Positions 24,688 to 31,745 of a stretch of 37,150 bases of DNA are shown here, piece by piece. Below the pieces are notes generated by a model. It saw only the letters and a program-made list of their open reading frames with translations. It was not told where the DNA came from and searched no databases. The stretch covers positions 1 to 37,150 of IMG/VR virus record IMGVR_UViG_3300020183_000230; one strand, written 5' to 3'. Numbering within the stretch: position 1 is the first letter of the stretch; every line of letters begins with the position of its first letter. The position numbers and the translations under genes are program-made. Source of the DNA: a virus.

Positions 24688-26400
24688 TCATTTTATCTGA
24701 GATTTTAAATAACTTACTTCTTGTTTTAGTTCTTGAACCGATTTTATTAATAAAGCAATTAATGGATTATATTTGACCACTTTATAACCCTCCATATTTT
24801 CAGTTACAAACTCTGGATATATTTGTTCGATTTGTTGTGCGATGACACCGTAATCTTTTTTAGTATTATGTTTCCAATAAAATTCAACCGGATTAATTGA
24901 CTCAATTTTATCCAATGCATTTTCAATTGTTGTTACCTTTTCTTTGAGTCTTTCATCCGATGTGGCAAATGTTGAAAAAGCAACAATATCTCCTTTTACA
25001 TCCATTTGTCCACTTCCACTAACTCTCATTAATTTAGTAAACGTACTACCCGATGTTATTAAAAACACATTTTTATTAGGATTATATCCACTTGCATATC
25101 CACCACCTTCAATTGTATGATCTGGCCATCCAAATGAACTAGATAAGTGAACGTGAAGTTGTGCAGCTATATTTGAAGCTTGATAAAAGTGTCCAACGCC
25201 GAGTAAACGTTGTCTAGCTACTAAAGTTGTGAATCCATACTTCCCACTTTTAGCTTCTGAGGTAGGTCTCAGAATTCCATCTTTACCAAATCCGGAATAT
25301 AATCCGACATCGTAAGATCCGGAATAAAATACAGAAAAACTTGCAGCGGTTCTAATATAATTATTTGAAATTTGTAATCCCAAATCATACATATCTACTC
25401 TTGGTTGAGTTGATGTAGATGACGAAAACTGAATTAAATGTTGTCCAACAAGACCACTTCCAAAAGTTCCTTGTTTTCCAACGTTTAACGGTCTAAATAA
25501 CAATGTTCTTCCGGTAGTAGCAGGCCATCCTCCTCCGACAGCAGTCATTGAACTGGATCTTGCAATGTAATCATTTTTAGCAAGTTTATTTACATCTGTC
25601 CAATACGGTGTGAAATTAATTTCACCGGAACCACTTGGATTTCCATAAGAAAATCGTGTTATCTTAGCAAAACTTGAACTAAAAGCACAACTAGAAGTGC
25701 CATAAAATGCTATTTTTCTATTTTGGTTATATATAGTAGATCCACTTATTAGTCCTTTAAAACTACCCGATAAACTGCCTGTCAACCTAACATTTTTGCT
25801 TATTAAAGAACCAAAATAACTTCCGCTAAAACTACCTGTAAGTTTAGAATTTTTGCTTATTAAAGAACCAAAATAACTTCCGCTAAAACTACCTGTAAGT
25901 TTTGAATTTTTACTAATCAGATTGCCATGCGTACTTCCACTAAAACTACCTGTAAGTTTAGCATTTTTACTAATTAAATTACCACGGTAACCGTATAAAC
26001 TTCCACTAAAACTGCCTGTTAATTTTGCAGTTTTGCTCAATAAAAATCCATATATACTTCCACTGAAACTGCCTGTAGTTTTACCACGAAAACTTCCAGA
26101 AAAACTACCAGTATGTTTAGCTCTAGTACTTCCTGTAAAAAATCCTTTCAAACTGCCTGAAAAACTTCCTGTGAATTTACCCGTAGCTCTTTTTATAGAT
26201 CCACTGAATGAACCGGTGAAAGATCCTGTTGTGGTAAAAATGTATTTAGCAATATCACCGAACGTACTACGTCTAGAATATAAATCATTATACGATCCTG
26301 ATTCTATTGTTAAAATAAAATCTTTTGTAGTCAGACTACTATATCTGACCAAATCACTAACTTTAATCTGATTTACAGTGATTACATTACAAGTAGACAT
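24688..26400 (-). CDS. tail fibre with TGSFSG repeats and C-terminal S74 chaperone
   Basis: The start is the ATG at 26400 (MSTCNVITVNQIKVSDLVRY), since a longer frame would need a TTG inside the preceding gene. Of 570 residues, about 1-60 form an adaptor-like segment shared with the next two genes upstream. Residues about 60-235 are repeats around LTGSFSGS, in part perfect 19-residue units. A beta-rich region follows. The last 90 residues are an intramolecular chaperone of the Peptidase_S74 type: TSDERLKEKV (480-489), INPVEFYWK, DYGVIAQQIEQIYPEFV and a C-terminal coiled coil (LIKSVQELKQEVSYLKSQIK). S481 and K486 correspond to the Ser/Lys dyad that drives self-cleavage after trimer folding in endosialidase-type tailspikes. 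The mature fibre should therefore end at about T480. Confidence 0.9.
   Translation of the reverse strand: MSTCNVITVNQIKVSDLVRYSSLTTKDFILTIESGSYNDLYSRRSTFGDIAKYIFTTTGSFTGSFSGSIKRATGKFTGSFSGSLKGFFTGSTRAKHTGSFSGSFRGKTTGSFSGSIYGFLLSKTAKLTGSFSGSLYGYRGNLISKNAKLTGSFSGSTHGNLISKNSKLTGSFSGSYFGSLISKNSKLTGSFSGSYFGSLISKNVRLTGSLSGSFKGLISGSTIYNQNRKIAFYGTSSCAFSSSFAKITRFSYGNPSGSGEINFTPYWTDVNKLAKNDYIARSSSMTAVGGGWPATTGRTLLFRPLNVGKQGTFGSGLVGQHLIQFSSSTSTQPRVDMYDLGLQISNNYIRTAASFSVFYSGSYDVGLYSGFGKDGILRPTSEAKSGKYGFTTLVARQRLLGVGHFYQASNIAAQLHVHLSSSFGWPDHTIEGGGYASGYNPNKNVFLITSGSTFTKLMRVSGSGQMDVKGDIVAFSTFATSDERLKEKVTTIENALDKIESINPVEFYWKHNTKKDYGVIAQQIEQIYPEFVTENMEGYKVVKYNPLIALLIKSVQELKQEVSYLKSQIK
25798..25911 (-). repeat. 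57-bp tandem repeats in the S74 fibre gene
   Basis: GCTTATTAAAGAACCAA starts at 25798 and again at 25855, two near-perfect 57-base copies (19 codons, unit L-I-S-K-N-S-K-L-T-G-S-F-S-G-S-Y-F-G-S). Degenerate copies continue to about 26240 through the whole TGSFSG region. Copy-number change would lengthen or shorten the fibre in frame. Confidence 0.88.
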
Positions 26401-26405
26401 AATTT

Positions 26406-26942
26406 TTATTTCCAAACATAAGTTTTAATTTGCCAATTCGATTTATTCAATGAAATAAGAGTTGTAGCACTTGACGGATTATAAACATATATGTCAGAAA
26501 AACTTAAAAACGATACTTTTACATAAGTTGAATTTGAAGTAACTGTAGACAATTGTCTATAATTTTCATTCATACAACTTGATATATCGATTTCATCATT
26601 ATTTAAAAATGAACCATCATTGCTATTACACAACAAAACAACTCTGACCAAAGCAGGTTTACTACCTAAACCGTGAGAAAAAGTATAAAATTTACCTGTT
26701 TCATAAAAATTGATGGTATTACTGTCAGTTGCTACATTATACGATATTCCGAATGGAAATCCGGATAAACCAGAGTCTAAAATATAACCTCTAACATCAC
26801 TTAGTTGTGATTGTCTTGAATATTTTGAACCCCCAGTATTTTCAACGATCATTAATTGGTCGTTATCTTTTATAGACGAATAACTAGATAATTGACTTAC
26901 CTTTATTAATTGTACATTTAAACTGTTACATGGCGTTGACAT
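26406..26942 (-). CDS. short tail fibre / receptor-binding protein with lectin-like C-terminus
   Basis: A 178-residue protein starting MSTPCNSLNVQLIKVSQLSS. Residues 1-55 align with the N-terminus of the S74 fibre downstream (Q-[IL]-K-V-S-x-L...Y-S-S...D-x-x-L-x-I-E...S-R-[QR]-S), so both probably dock to the same tail part. The C-terminal domain (about 60-178) has FYTFSHGLGSKPALVRVVLL, then C-N-S-N-D-G and N-N-D-E-I-D-I. This pattern is familiar from small beta-sandwich domains at the ends of phage tail fibres and related to H-type lectins, where carbohydrate binding is expected. The gene lies 5 bases ahead of the S74 fibre gene and 12 bases after the stop of the 908-residue gene, with a TATTTATA box in the gap. 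Confidence 0.75.
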   Translation of the reverse strand: MSTPCNSLNVQLIKVSQLSSYSSIKDNDQLMIVENTGGSKYSRQSQLSDVRGYILDSGLSGFPFGISYNVATDSNTINFYETGKFYTFSHGLGSKPALVRVVLLCNSNDGSFLNNDEIDISSCMNENYRQLSTVTSNSTYVKVSFLSFSDIYVYNPSSATTLISLNKSNWQIKTYVWK

Positions 26943-26946
26943 ATAT

Positions 26947-26954
26947 TATAAATA
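26947..26954 (-). promoter_or_regulatory. TATTTATA box ahead of the gene starting at 26942
   Basis: TATTTATA on the coding strand ends 4 bases before the ATG at 26942 and begins immediately after the stop codon of the preceding gene. The opposite strand reads TATAAATA. The 12-base gap is almost entirely this box. Confidence 0.4.
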
Positions 26955-29681
26955 TTAATTGTCGTAGTATATAATTACATATCCTTTCATGTTGTCGGTA
27001 GGTATACCCGCCGTGGCATAAACTTTAAAATATACACTATTATCTGCTATGTTTAGTGGACCTTCAATGGTAAATGGTATAGGACAACCCGTTGGTGCTT
27101 TCATTACAGTGCCCCATCCAGAACTACAAAACGTACTAGCATCATCTAGGGGGCCCACATTTTCTTTATAAGAAACACCAAAGATTTGATATGGAGTATT
27201 TGGATTGTTTGAAATTATAGTACCTGTAATTTTGAACCATCTTACTTTTTTCTTTGGTGGAACAACTAAAGCTTTAGTCCGAACAGGTCCTGACGGATCG
27301 TTGTTTATTGGAAAAGAATAAGACTGTGCAGTTAAAGCACCAACACTCGCATCTCTACTACCATAATTAGCACTTGAATATAAATGATAAGGTATTAAAG
27401 ATGTATAACTCGAACTATAACTTACTAAAGACGAACTACACTTAGACGAAAAACTACTGCTTACTGTATGACTACCCGTACCGAAGAAACTCACGTTTTT
27501 ACCATTTATTGTCCACCCAGTTCTTCCTATAAATGATCCTGTTGTATATCCAATGAAATTTGTATTTCCAGCAGCGTATACATCACCTTTTGAAGAAATT
27601 AAAAATTTATTTGTTAAACTACCCGATCCATACCGTATCAAAAATGCATTGTCAAATAGTCTAGTTGTAGCATTACCCGACCAGGCTCCTTTACCTTTTA
27701 AATCTAGACTAGAACTAAAAACATCAATTTGAAACTTAGCTAGTAAAGGAGAAGATGATGTAACCGAATCGTTTGATGTCTGAACTCCCAATCCCATACC
27801 ACAATCTCTTCCCAAAGAAGAATGTGTCCATAGATCAGACCCATAATAAATGTTGTTTTGAATAATTTTTATCGCATTTGCCAAATTTTGTTGACTGGTA
27901 ATTGCGTAGTTCTGAAATTGAGAATTATTGAAATTGAAAGAAGTAACTAATGATTGGAAGAAATAACTACCACTTACATTTATTTTACTTATCCAACTTT
28001 CGGGGCCATGTAGTACTTCACCGGGAGTTCTTATTGATCGATTTTGATTTACGCTTAAAATTAACAAAGACTGTCCTAAACTTGGAGAACTAGCTTTAGA
28101 ATCTACTAAAAACGCGTTTAAATAGTTGCTTCCTGAAAAAGACAAATATTTAACAGTGTCACCTAAATATCCTTTATAAGTTAAATCGGATAAACTTGTT
28201 AATTGATTTCCATTATAGTATGCTAATGCGCCCGTTTTAATATTTGAAAATTGTGATACATATGATGCTGTGTATGCTGATTCTGCTAAATCTGCTGTCG
28301 TAGCATGTACAGCATTCTGAACAGAACCTTCAACTGTGATCGCTTTAAACGCATACGACGAAGTCAAATTTCTTAAAGAATATGACGATGTGCCGTAAAA
28401 CCTGCTAAATTTTGCTTCACTTGTACCTGAATCTAACACCAATTCTTCCGCTGGAGTTTTTATATCTCCATAAACATCGCCTGTCAAGTCGCCAATCAAA
28501 TTGCCCACATTAACAGTTGATGCTTCATTGGTACCAACAAAGTCATCACCAATAAATGTTGTTGCTGTTACTGTTGTTGCTGTTACATTACCAGTTACGT
28601 TTCCAGTTACGTTTCCAGTAACGTTTCCAGTAACGTTTCCAACAACATTACCAGTTAAATTTCCCTTAATGCCATTTTCAGCCAATATTTTTGAACCTGT
28701 AATTCTAGAAGGTGTGAAATGTCCTATGACAACATCATCGACATTTCCACCATCAATGTCTACAGTTGTTAATTGACTATTTGCGGCGAATAGATTATTG
28801 TTTACATTTAAATTTAAAATATTACTTGTTCCAGCTGATACATTTACGTTTCCATTTAATGTACCATTTACATTTCCACTTAAATCTCCAGTTACATTTC
28901 CGTCAACATTACCAACTAAATCGCCGATAACATTACCAGTTAAATTTCCCTTAATACCATTTTGAGCCAATATTTTTGAACCTGTAATTCTAGAAGGTGT
29001 GAAATGTCCTATGACACTATTATCAATCGTTCCGCCATTAATATCGGCATTGTTAATTGTGGTATATGTAACAGTTAATTGATTATCAACATTTAAATTG
29101 AAAAAGTAACTTTGACCTGTTCCTCCAGTGTAATTTATATTACCGACAACATTACCTGTTAAATTACCAATAAATGAATCTGAAGAAATAGATTCCGCAC
29201 TTAAAGGCGTATTTATCATATTCAAACCGTCTGGATAATCTTTTATGTCAATTTTACTTAAAGCATCACCGTTACCCAAAAATTGTACAGTTGTATTTCC
29301 ACCTTTTTGTGTTTGATTTACAGTGAAATCGTTTAGATAAGATGTAAAACCCGAATTTACAGAAGAATTTTCACCCAATTCAATATAGTTCAGAACTTTA
29401 ATTCGTTTAATTATATTAGGAATTCCATCCGTTAAAATTGAGTATGGATCGTCTAAATTATTAATTGATCCTGTAAAGGAATTATTATTACCAGTAAAAT
29501 CTAAATCATTTAATTTGGTGATTATACTTGCTGCTTTTGTACAAAAATCAGTAATAGTTGACTTCTTTGTGGAATTGCTTGCGACGTTCTGAATGATTAA
29601 AAAATCAGAATTACCTATATTACCAGATGTTAATGCTGGTAACTCAGGAACTGTTCTTCCTTGATTTGACAAAATTGGCAT
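26955..29681 (-). CDS. long tail fibre protein with GNVTGN repeats
   Basis: A 908-residue protein starting MPILSNQGRTVPELPALTSG at 29681. Residues about 10-50 (L-P-A-L...N-S-D-F-L-I-I-Q...K-K-S-T-I-T-D-F) share the adaptor pattern of the next two fibre genes. Residues about 165-375 hold many G-N-[LV]-T-G-[ND]-V units, including a run of four perfect 4-residue units, which probably build a beta-helical or triple-beta shaft. The block VIGHFTPSRITGSKILA occurs twice, 95 residues apart. A region with coiled, Ser/Tyr-rich segments follows, and a C-terminal beta domain (about 790-908) begins near KALVVPPKKKVRWFKITG. There is no S74 chaperone, so folding must differ from the S74 fibre, or that fibre's released chaperone might act in trans. 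The fibre assignment is strong by architecture; the receptor is unknown. Confidence 0.8.
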   Translation of the reverse strand: MPILSNQGRTVPELPALTSGNIGNSDFLIIQNVASNSTKKSTITDFCTKAASIITKLNDLDFTGNNNSFTGSINNLDDPYSILTDGIPNIIKRIKVLNYIELGENSSVNSGFTSYLNDFTVNQTQKGGNTTVQFLGNGDALSKIDIKDYPDGLNMINTPLSAESISSDSFIGNLTGNVVGNINYTGGTGQSYFFNLNVDNQLTVTYTTINNADINGGTIDNSVIGHFTPSRITGSKILAQNGIKGNLTGNVIGDLVGNVDGNVTGDLSGNVNGTLNGNVNVSAGTSNILNLNVNNNLFAANSQLTTVDIDGGNVDDVVIGHFTPSRITGSKILAENGIKGNLTGNVVGNVTGNVTGNVTGNVTGNVTATTVTATTFIGDDFVGTNEASTVNVGNLIGDLTGDVYGDIKTPAEELVLDSGTSEAKFSRFYGTSSYSLRNLTSSYAFKAITVEGSVQNAVHATTADLAESAYTASYVSQFSNIKTGALAYYNGNQLTSLSDLTYKGYLGDTVKYLSFSGSNYLNAFLVDSKASSPSLGQSLLILSVNQNRSIRTPGEVLHGPESWISKINVSGSYFFQSLVTSFNFNNSQFQNYAITSQQNLANAIKIIQNNIYYGSDLWTHSSLGRDCGMGLGVQTSNDSVTSSSPLLAKFQIDVFSSSLDLKGKGAWSGNATTRLFDNAFLIRYGSGSLTNKFLISSKGDVYAAGNTNFIGYTTGSFIGRTGWTINGKNVSFFGTGSHTVSSSFSSKCSSSLVSYSSSYTSLIPYHLYSSANYGSRDASVGALTAQSYSFPINNDPSGPVRTKALVVPPKKKVRWFKITGTIISNNPNTPYQIFGVSYKENVGPLDDASTFCSSGWGTVMKAPTGCPIPFTIEGPLNIADNSVYFKVYATAGIPTDNMKGYVIIYYDN
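28591..28638 (-). repeat. 12-bp tandem repeats (G-N-V-T units)
   Basis: On the + strand CCAGTTACGTTT is repeated at 28591 and 28603, and CCAGTAACGTTT at 28615 and 28627. Four perfect-period 12-base units encode G-N-V-T. Flanking degenerate copies extend the array on both sides. Confidence 0.9.
28648..29015 (-). repeat. two dispersed near-identical copies of about 80 bp, 285 bp apart
   Basis: The + strand segments 28648-28730 and 28933-29015 are nearly identical, with a run of 50 matching bases from 28681 and 28966. Both encode S-R-I-T-G-S-K-I-L-A and its flanks. The offset is 95 codons, so recombination between copies would delete one shaft unit in frame. Confidence 0.85.
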
Positions 29682-29701
29682 AGTATATTAATAATTATAG
29701 T

Positions 29702-30421
29702 TTACTGTATCTTTTTTAGTTTTTTTAATATAAATTTTACGAGACCACTTCTTACGATGTCATTTTCATCAAACTTAAATATAAATATACCATTCTGTCT
29801 ACTTTCTTCATCATCAAACACATTCATTATCGATGTAAATCCACTTTTACCATTAATATCACTCTGATCTGGATCTCCACAAATAAACAATTTGCTGAAC
29901 TCTCCAACTCTTGTTATAAGCGTTGTAAGTTCTTTTTTAGTCATATTTTGTGCTTCATCGGCTACTATGACTTTTGCATTCCAATTCAATCCTCTTAAAA
30001 AGTTGATGGGAAACCCATGTATTCGTTCTTCCTTTTTAAGTTTTTCAACATCACATTTGGGCAATAATTCTTCTAATTTGTCCACCAACGGTTGAATATA
30101 AGGACTCATTTTTTCATCCATTTCACCTGGCAAAAATCCTAACTTACTATCACTACTTTCAACCGCACTTCTTACATAAATAATTTCACTTACCTTTTTT
30201 TCGTTAATTAATTTTAAACCTGCTAATATTGATGTAAAAGTTTTTGATGTACCCGCCGGACCAGATATAAACACCATTTTTGTATTTTTGTCTAAAAGCT
30301 TTTTTAATAATTCATTTTGTTTACTGGTTAATTCTCTTTCGTTAATTTTTATAGTGTCTCTAAGTTTATCATTCTGGTGAATTTTTGGACTTGTGTCTCT
30401 TTTTTTGTTTTTTTTGCTCAT
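29702..30421 (-). CDS. phoH: PhoH family ATPase
   Basis: A 239-residue P-loop ATPase of the PhoH family. The Walker A motif is GPAGTSKT (54-61) and the Walker B is VIVADEAQNM (151-160). The family signature LGFLPGEMDEKMSPYIQPL (94-112) and the sensor-like CGDPDQSD (181-188) are also present. The length is normal for phage PhoH. The N-terminal 20 residues are very basic. PhoH proteins are nearly universal in marine T4-like phages. Their role is not settled: RNA metabolism is suggested by fusions to PIN and KH domains in bacteria, and phosphate starvation regulation is known only for the E. coli name-giver. The start overlaps the upstream gene by 53 bases. No terminator is evident after the stop, and 20 bases later the long fibre gene begins, so read-through into the fibre block is likely. 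Confidence 0.95.
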   Translation of the reverse strand: MSKKNKKRDTSPKIHQNDKLRDTIKINERELTSKQNELLKKLLDKNTKMVFISGPAGTSKTFTSILAGLKLINEKKVSEIIYVRSAVESSDSKLGFLPGEMDEKMSPYIQPLVDKLEELLPKCDVEKLKKEERIHGFPINFLRGLNWNAKVIVADEAQNMTKKELTTLITRVGEFSKLFICGDPDQSDINGKSGFTSIMNVFDDEESRQNGIFIFKFDENDIVRSGLVKFILKKLKKIQ

Positions 30422-30716
30422 TTGTATCTAATAGTTTTTTGAGTTGACTAACACGCTTACAGAACTCGTAGAGTTCTTTTTCCAAATAGAAATTGTAAAT
30501 GTTTTCTACATTATCCTTGAATGAAGAATATTCTAAAACCACAATAAAGTCCGATCTATCAAAACAAAATATTTTTACAGTTTGTAAATTATTTACCACC
30601 GCATAATGTACGGATGTTATGATATGTTCAGTTAATTTGACTTTATTGCTTACAATAAACTTTTCCATTTCGTCATAATCCGATGGCAACACTAATGGAG
30701 TAACTATTTCTGTCAT
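30369..30716 (-). CDS. hypothetical protein overlapping phoH
   Basis: A 115-residue protein starting MTEIVTPLVLPSDYDEMEKF at 30716. It has a small alpha/beta body: helix 13-30, strand TVKIFCFDRSDFIVVLEYSS (about 45-64), then helices including NFYLEKELYEFCKRVSQLKK. The end is very basic (KKQKKRHKSKNSPE). The 3' end overlaps phoH by 53 bases in another frame, so the basic tail is encoded by the same DNA as the basic phoH N-terminus. This is a strong sign of translational coupling and of a shared function with PhoH, perhaps as partner. I do not recognise a family. The gene comes right after the terminator at 30749-30776, and its start is preceded by CTATTTATTTGGTGA, a near match to the TATTTATA box. 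Confidence 0.78.
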   Translation of the reverse strand: MTEIVTPLVLPSDYDEMEKFIVSNKVKLTEHIITSVHYAVVNNLQTVKIFCFDRSDFIVVLEYSSFKDNVENIYNFYLEKELYEFCKRVSQLKKLLDTNEQKKQKKRHKSKNSPE

Positions 30717-30723
30717 TCACCAA

Positions 30724-30731
30724 ATAAATAG
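30724..30731 (-). promoter_or_regulatory. TATTTAT-like box ahead of the phoH pair
   Basis: CTATTTAT on the coding strand ends 7 bases before the ATG at 30716 and follows a terminator. It lacks the final A of the full octamer, so the opposite strand does not read TATAAATA exactly. Confidence 0.3.
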
Positions 30732-30748
30732 GTAAATAAAAAACAAAA

Positions 30749-30776
30749 AAAGGCGTTACCGTGAAGTAACACCTTT
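30749..30776 (-). terminator. rho-independent terminator after the small-gene operon
   Basis: In the leftward direction AAAGGTGTTAC pairs with GTAACGCCTTT (one G-U pair, 6-base loop), followed by a continuing T run (TTTTTTTG overall). On the + strand the same position is a C-A mismatch, so the hairpin is better in the leftward direction. It lies 18 bases past the stop at 30794. Confidence 0.85.
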
Positions 30777-30793
30777 CATTTAAAGTTGAGTTT

Positions 30794-31012
30794 TTAACTC
30801 TTTTTAGTCTTGTTTTTAACCTTCTTGGGTTCAACCGGCTTATCAATAGACTTTGGAGGTAGGTTGTTTAACTCACTCAATCTAAGTCTAGCAGTTGACT
30901 TCCAAGAACTCTTGGTGAGTTTACTTGCCATGTCAAAAGTATTACCATTTGAAAGAAGTGAAACAATTTCACTTTCTGAATTGGCCTTTCTAATTTGTTC
31001 TCGCAGTCCCAT
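30794..31012 (-). CDS. small basic hypothetical protein
   Basis: A 72-residue basic protein starting MGLREQIRKANSESEIVSLL at 31012. The first about 50 residues look like a small helical fold (SESEIVSLLSNG, ASKLTKSSWKSTARLRLSEL), and the last 20 are a Lys/Pro tail (KPVEPKKVKNKTKKS). The charge suggests nucleic acid binding, which is only inference. The gene is preceded by AAAGGTAAGTAATT, a plausible Shine-Dalgarno, and is 2 bases from the preceding stop. It is the last gene before a clear terminator. Confidence 0.72.
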   Translation of the reverse strand: MGLREQIRKANSESEIVSLLSNGNTFDMASKLTKSSWKSTARLRLSELNNLPPKSIDKPVEPKKVKNKTKKS

Positions 31013-31014
31013 AA

Positions 31015-31215
31015 TTACTTACCTTTCACTTCAACGATTTCAAGTTTGCTACCATCTGGCCACCTAGTAATAATTCGGTTCCAATGTTCATATTCACTCT
31101 TAGCATCTTCCCTGGTAGGATACTCAGAGTCAGAAACTCTAGCTCCGTTCCTAATAACTACATACTTAGCACTGTCTGACGATTTAGTTACATTACCCTT
31201 GATTTTATTTGACAT
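31015..31215 (-). CDS. small hypothetical protein
   Basis: A 66-residue protein starting MSNKIKGNVTKSSDSAKYVV at 31215. It has a likely beta-beta-alpha-beta outline: KYVVIRNGARVSDSEYPTRE, then a helix DAKSEYEHWNRII and a final strand KLEIVEVKGK. This resembles small domains in which a residue column and a short helix handle a ligand, but I cannot name a family. It lies downstream of the TTGACT/TATAAT promoter with a leader of about 70 bases and leads a two-gene unit closed by the terminator at 30749-30776. It is therefore probably expressed early by host polymerase. Confidence 0.72.
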   Translation of the reverse strand: MSNKIKGNVTKSSDSAKYVVIRNGARVSDSEYPTREDAKSEYEHWNRIITRWPDGSKLEIVEVKGK

Positions 31216-31294
31216 ATTATCTAATTAGATATTTTTGATATTTAATAATTGGTAAAATGTTAACAATGTAAGATTACCAGCCTCACATAATTTA

Positions 31295-31322
31295 ATTATA
31301 CATACATTGTAACTACAGTCAA
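31295..31322 (-). promoter_or_regulatory. strong sigma70-like promoter of the small-gene operon
   Basis: Leftward TTGACT (31322-31317), a 16-base spacer and TATAAT (31300-31295): 5 of 6 and 6 of 6 matches to consensus. The predicted start is near 31288, giving a leader of about 70 bases before the ATG at 31215. The first transcribed bases include TATGTGAGGCTGGTAATC, which shares GTGAGGCT with the hsp20 leader. Confidence 0.75.
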
Positions 31323-31330
31323 ATCTTTTT

Positions 31331-31690
31331 TTATTCTAAATTTCTATTATAGAACTCTACATTTTTATGTTTAACAACTGCTTCAGGATAAAGTACCTTA
31401 TATTCATCTAATGAACGGTTATAAACTCTTACTCCACCAAATGGATAACTTGGTTCACCTGGATTGTAATATGAAATCAAGTATACATCGTGAGACTCTG
31501 GATAATAAGCCGTAAACACTCGTCTACCTTTTTCCACAGTTTTATCTAGTTTAAGTTCTTCTGGAAGTAGACTAAATACTAAGTGTGCTGAACCGCCTTG
31601 TTTATAAATCTTTTTTATAATGTTTAAATCTTTGCTTAATTTTGATATTTCTTTATCAACTTCTATGATTTTTTTCTTCATTCTTTTCAT
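31331..31690 (-). CDS. hypothetical protein with N-terminal helix
   Basis: A 119-residue protein starting MKRMKKKIIEVDKEISKLSK at 31690; a second ATG at 31681 is equally possible. Residues 1-32 are a basic amphipathic or coiled helix. The rest looks beta-rich: HLVFSLLPEELKLDKTVEKG, RRVFTAYYPESHDVYLISYY, then N-P-G-E-P-S-Y-P-F-G-G-V-R-V-Y-N. I recognise no family. It faces the large rightward gene at 31746 across a 55-base divergent gap. In that gap the leftward strand reads TATAAATA at 31740-31733, a perfect T4 late promoter octamer placed so that transcription would begin about 35 bases before this start. The sigma70-like promoter at 31322 begins 9 bases past its stop. Confidence 0.72.
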   Translation of the reverse strand: MKRMKKKIIEVDKEISKLSKDLNIIKKIYKQGGSAHLVFSLLPEELKLDKTVEKGRRVFTAYYPESHDVYLISYYNPGEPSYPFGGVRVYNRSLDEYKVLYPEAVVKHKNVEFYNRNLE

Positions 31691-31732
31691 TTTAACATAT
31701 TAAATATATTTGTAAACTTAGTTTATTTACAA

Positions 31733-31740
31733 TATTTATA
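31733..31740. promoter_or_regulatory. TATAAATA / TATTTATA box in the divergent gap
   Basis: Leftward this octamer reads TATAAATA, the T4 late promoter box, well placed for the gene starting at 31690. Rightward it reads TATTTATA and ends 5 bases before the ATG at 31746, like the other boxes listed. This is the only site in the window where the late octamer points at a gene in the classical orientation. Confidence 0.5.
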
Positions 31741-31745
31741 TTATT

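Noticed and set aside
25798-29015. Repeats resembling a CRISPR array
   Set aside because: They are in frame inside fibre genes, have no spacers of constant length between palindromic repeats, and no cas genes are near.
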